DNA of 39,834 nucleotides from Dehalococcoidia bacterium. GTDB taxonomy: Bacteria; Chloroflexota; Dehalococcoidia; Lucifugimonadales; UBA1127. The DNA is taken from the NCBI GenBank assembly GCA_029936935.1, contig JAPYRQ010000010.1, positions 1 through 39,834 of the forward strand, written 5' to 3'. The notes below the pieces were generated by a model. The model saw only the letters and a program-made list of their open reading frames with translations. It had not been told where the DNA came from and did not search any database. Shown here piece after piece: positions 37,616 through 39,834 of this stretch (positions within the stretch are counted from its first letter, which is position 1; every line of letters begins with the position of its first letter). The translations under genes were made by a program, and so were the position numbers.

Positions 37616-37886
37616 GGTGCTCCCTTCGAGTGTCAGCTTCAGATAGGTATGCGCATTAGTATATCGATACCTGCAGACGTAGCAAGGGACACCTCTACCC
37701 CCTCAGGAGAGATGTCCCTAATAGCCACGCGATGGAGTTAGCAAAGAGGTTATCGCCAACGACGGATTGCAAGAATAGAACACGTGTTCCATAATTGTCA
37801 AGCGTTGTCTGGCGTAATGTTGATTCAGGGGAACCCCTCTGGCAAGGGGCCTTGGAGGATGTGCCCCCAATACTAATGGGAGCGAA

Positions 37887-38318
37887 TTGATGATTGAAGT
37901 TTCCTGGCAGGCGTTACTCATAGCGATTGCGGTGGTATCACTGGCGGCGGCGCTGGCGTACTGGATAGGGCTCGTCAAAGGCGGTCGACGCGCCACCCTC
38001 CGACACGAGGCAACCACCAGCGACCACTTGAAGCGCAGTCGACAGACGCTGGGCGGGCGGTTTGCTGAGCAGATGGCTCCTTACTTCGATGAGTTCGACT
38101 ATGACCCCACGGAGGCACGTTTTCTCGGCAGCCCCATCGATTTCGTGGTGTTTCCAGGCATCGCGACGGGCGAACCACGGGGCATTGTGTTCGTTGAGGT
38201 GAAGAGCGGCAAGGCGCAGCTCGATAGCGGGCAACGCAAGCTACGCGACATCGTGGAGCGGGTGGGGAGCAAGGACATCCGGTTTGAGACGATACGACTG
38301 CTCAAAGACGGTGCTTAA
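37887..38318 (+). CDS. predicted Holliday junction resolvase-related endonuclease (AHJR-like), N-terminal TM
   Basis: GGRFAEQMAPYFDEFDYDPTEARFLGSPIDFVVFPGIATGEPRGIVFVEVKSGKAQLDSGQRKLRDIVE: D...EVK nuclease motif. Confidence 0.85.
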   Translation: MMIEVSWQALLIAIAVVSLAAALAYWIGLVKGGRRATLRHEATTSDHLKRSRQTLGGRFAEQMAPYFDEFDYDPTEARFLGSPIDFVVFPGIATGEPRGIVFVEVKSGKAQLDSGQRKLRDIVERVGSKDIRFETIRLLKDGA

Positions 38319-39286
38319 TAACCCACGTCTTCCAAGAAGATGGGATCGTTGCGCCACTCGTTCCACACCTGCACCCACACCTCAAGGAAGATCTCCCGAC
38401 CGAACACCTCTTCCATCTGAAGTCGCGCCGCCGTGGACACGTCCTTCATAGCGCCGCCGCCCTTGCCGATGAGTATGCGACGCTGTGAGGCCTTGTTCAC
38501 GTACACCACTACCTGGATGTAGTCCTTCAACCGACTGACGCCGTCCGCCTCCTGGAACTCCTCGACCTCAACGGCGGTGTCGTAGGGTATTTCCTGACCA
38601 AAGGTGCGGAAGAGCTGTTCACGTACTAACTCCGAGGCGAGATAACGCTCTGAGCGGTCGGTGACTTCATCCTCGTCATACTCGGCTTCACGCTGGGGCA
38701 GTCGCTCGACCATGAGTTTGGTCAGCAGCTCTGTGCCATCGGATTGGATCGCACTGATGGGCACAATCTCCATGTCAGGATTGAGTGCTAAATACTTCTC
38801 CATGAGGGGGAGGAGCGAGAGTTTATCGATAGTGTCTACTTTGTTCATGACCAGGATGGTTGGCGTCTTTTCCTGGGTCAGGACTTTCAGCAGGGCTTTT
38901 TCAATGTCGCCGGGCGGCTTGGGCTCCACCACCAACAGCGCCAGGTCTGCAGCGAGCATGGCTTCCTGCACATGGCTCAGCATGCGGCGATCCAGGGCGT
39001 CACGTGTGCGGCGCATGTAGCCGGGCGTGTCCCAGAACACGATCTGGTAGCCCTCATGGGTCAGGACGCCAAGAAGCTGCTGGCGAGTGGTCTGGGGTTT
39101 GGGCGATGTGATGGCGAGTTTCTGGCCGAGCAGCGCGTTCAGGAGGGTGGACTTACCTACGTTGGGTCGACCCATGATGGTAACGAAGCCCATACGGTGA
39201 GGAGGGGGCTTGGGTTGGCGCTTCTTGGGTTCTGAAGGGCTCGCCTTCTTACGGGGCGGCTTTGCGGGGGCTTTCTCTTCTGTCAT
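38315..39286 (-). CDS. era: GTPase Era
   Basis: GFVTIMGRPNVGKSTLLNALLGQKLAITSPKPQTTRQQLLGVLTHEGYQIVFWDTPGY..; KH domain RRILIGKGGGAMKDVSTAAR. Confidence 0.96.
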   Translation of the reverse strand: MTEEKAPAKPPRKKASPSEPKKRQPKPPPHRMGFVTIMGRPNVGKSTLLNALLGQKLAITSPKPQTTRQQLLGVLTHEGYQIVFWDTPGYMRRTRDALDRRMLSHVQEAMLAADLALLVVEPKPPGDIEKALLKVLTQEKTPTILVMNKVDTIDKLSLLPLMEKYLALNPDMEIVPISAIQSDGTELLTKLMVERLPQREAEYDEDEVTDRSERYLASELVREQLFRTFGQEIPYDTAVEVEEFQEADGVSRLKDYIQVVVYVNKASQRRILIGKGGGAMKDVSTAARLQMEEVFGREIFLEVWVQVWNEWRNDPIFLEDVGY

Positions 39287-39317
39287 ACGTAATAGAGGAC
39301 TGCTGACGCAGCCCTGA

Positions 39318-39533
39318 CTAGGCTTTCTCTCGCTTGAAATAGGCAACCGTTGCGCCGGAGGCGATGCCGGGCTCGTCCGGATCAAAGCTGTCTACGTACT
39401 CGGTCTCGGTGACGGATACTAATTCCCAACCATCGTCGCCCAGGGCGTTCAGAACTTCTTCATAGGAAACGGTGCGGTCAGAATTCTGTTCTTCGTCTTC
39501 AAACTCTATGACTCGATATTCCCATTTGGCCAT
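39318..39533 (-). CDS. DUF4177-like protein
   Basis: MAKWEYRVIEFEDEEQNSDRTVSYEEVLNALGDDGWELVSVTETEYVD. Confidence 0.75.
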   Translation of the reverse strand: MAKWEYRVIEFEDEEQNSDRTVSYEEVLNALGDDGWELVSVTETEYVDSFDPDEPGIASGATVAYFKREKA

Positions 39534-39632
39534 TGGATGCTCCTGATGTTCAAGTAACAATAGGGTATGCGCAATACGGTGCGGGCGTCCACTCTGGAAC
39601 GCCCGTGATGGTGGTAAGGGGTAGTTATCGGA

Positions 39633-39834
39633 CTAACGGCCCTGGGCGATCTGGTAGATCTTGCCTTCTGCCTTGATGTCCGGTGCGTAAATCAATTCTG
39701 TCTGCTGAAGCTCACGGATGTTGAAGGCACCTACCATTCCCATGCAGGCCCTGAGTGCGCCCGTCAGGTTCATGGTGCCGTCCGTCCGCGAGGATGGCCC
39801 GAAGAGGACTTCTTTCAATGTACCCTTGGTGCCC
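39633..39834 (-). CDS. IMP dehydrogenase/GuaB-family C-terminus (partial, runs off window end)
   Basis: KEVLFGPSSRTDGTMNLTGALRACMGMVGAFNIRELQQTELIYAPDIKAEGKIYQIAQGR. Confidence 0.75.
   Translation of the reverse strand, partial: GTKGTLKEVLFGPSSRTDGTMNLTGALRACMGMVGAFNIRELQQTELIYAPDIKAEGKIYQIAQGR

Overview
This 39.8 kb window looks like chromosomal sequence from a Chloroflexota-type bacterium (possibly SAR202/Dehalococcoidia-like; inferred from gene content only). It is dense with metabolic and housekeeping genes: CinA-like, amidohydrolase, CMD, truncated hemoglobin, Tam, an FAD disulfide reductase, family-5 SBP, DppB/DppC permeases, MetE-like, TypA/BipA, aminotransferase, class II aldolase, NIPSNAP, fatty-acid hydroxylase, Rieske oxygenase, UspA, a GAF histidine kinase/LuxR regulator pair, VOC, AKR, a PEP-utilizing mobile-domain protein, MmgE/PrpD, AHJR-like nuclease, Era, DUF4177 and a GuaB-type 3' end. 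There are three tRNAs (Gly-TCC, CAT anticodon, Arg-TCG) and several strong intrinsic terminators. The most interesting signal is at 32646-33497. The ORF track splits a secreted lipoprotein redoxin (TlpA/AhpC-like) at an in-frame TGA (33189-33191). That TGA sits exactly where the first Cys of the active-site CxxC belongs (FFASW-[TGA]-PHC). It is followed by a hairpin (33198-33223) whose apical loop starts 16 nt after the TGA and has G at loop position 2, as expected of a bacterial SECIS. This is a candidate selenocysteine UxxC lipoprotein. Other items: several broken or chimeric genes (pilus-like, DUF1801, MetE-like paralog, small GYD-like family, beta-propeller/LolD remnants, CNBD chimera), a nuclease/RmuC cluster next to an integrase-like remnant, and two matching CTACCC-N4-GGGTAG palindromes flanking the two-component system. 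No CRISPR array or intact transposon was seen.
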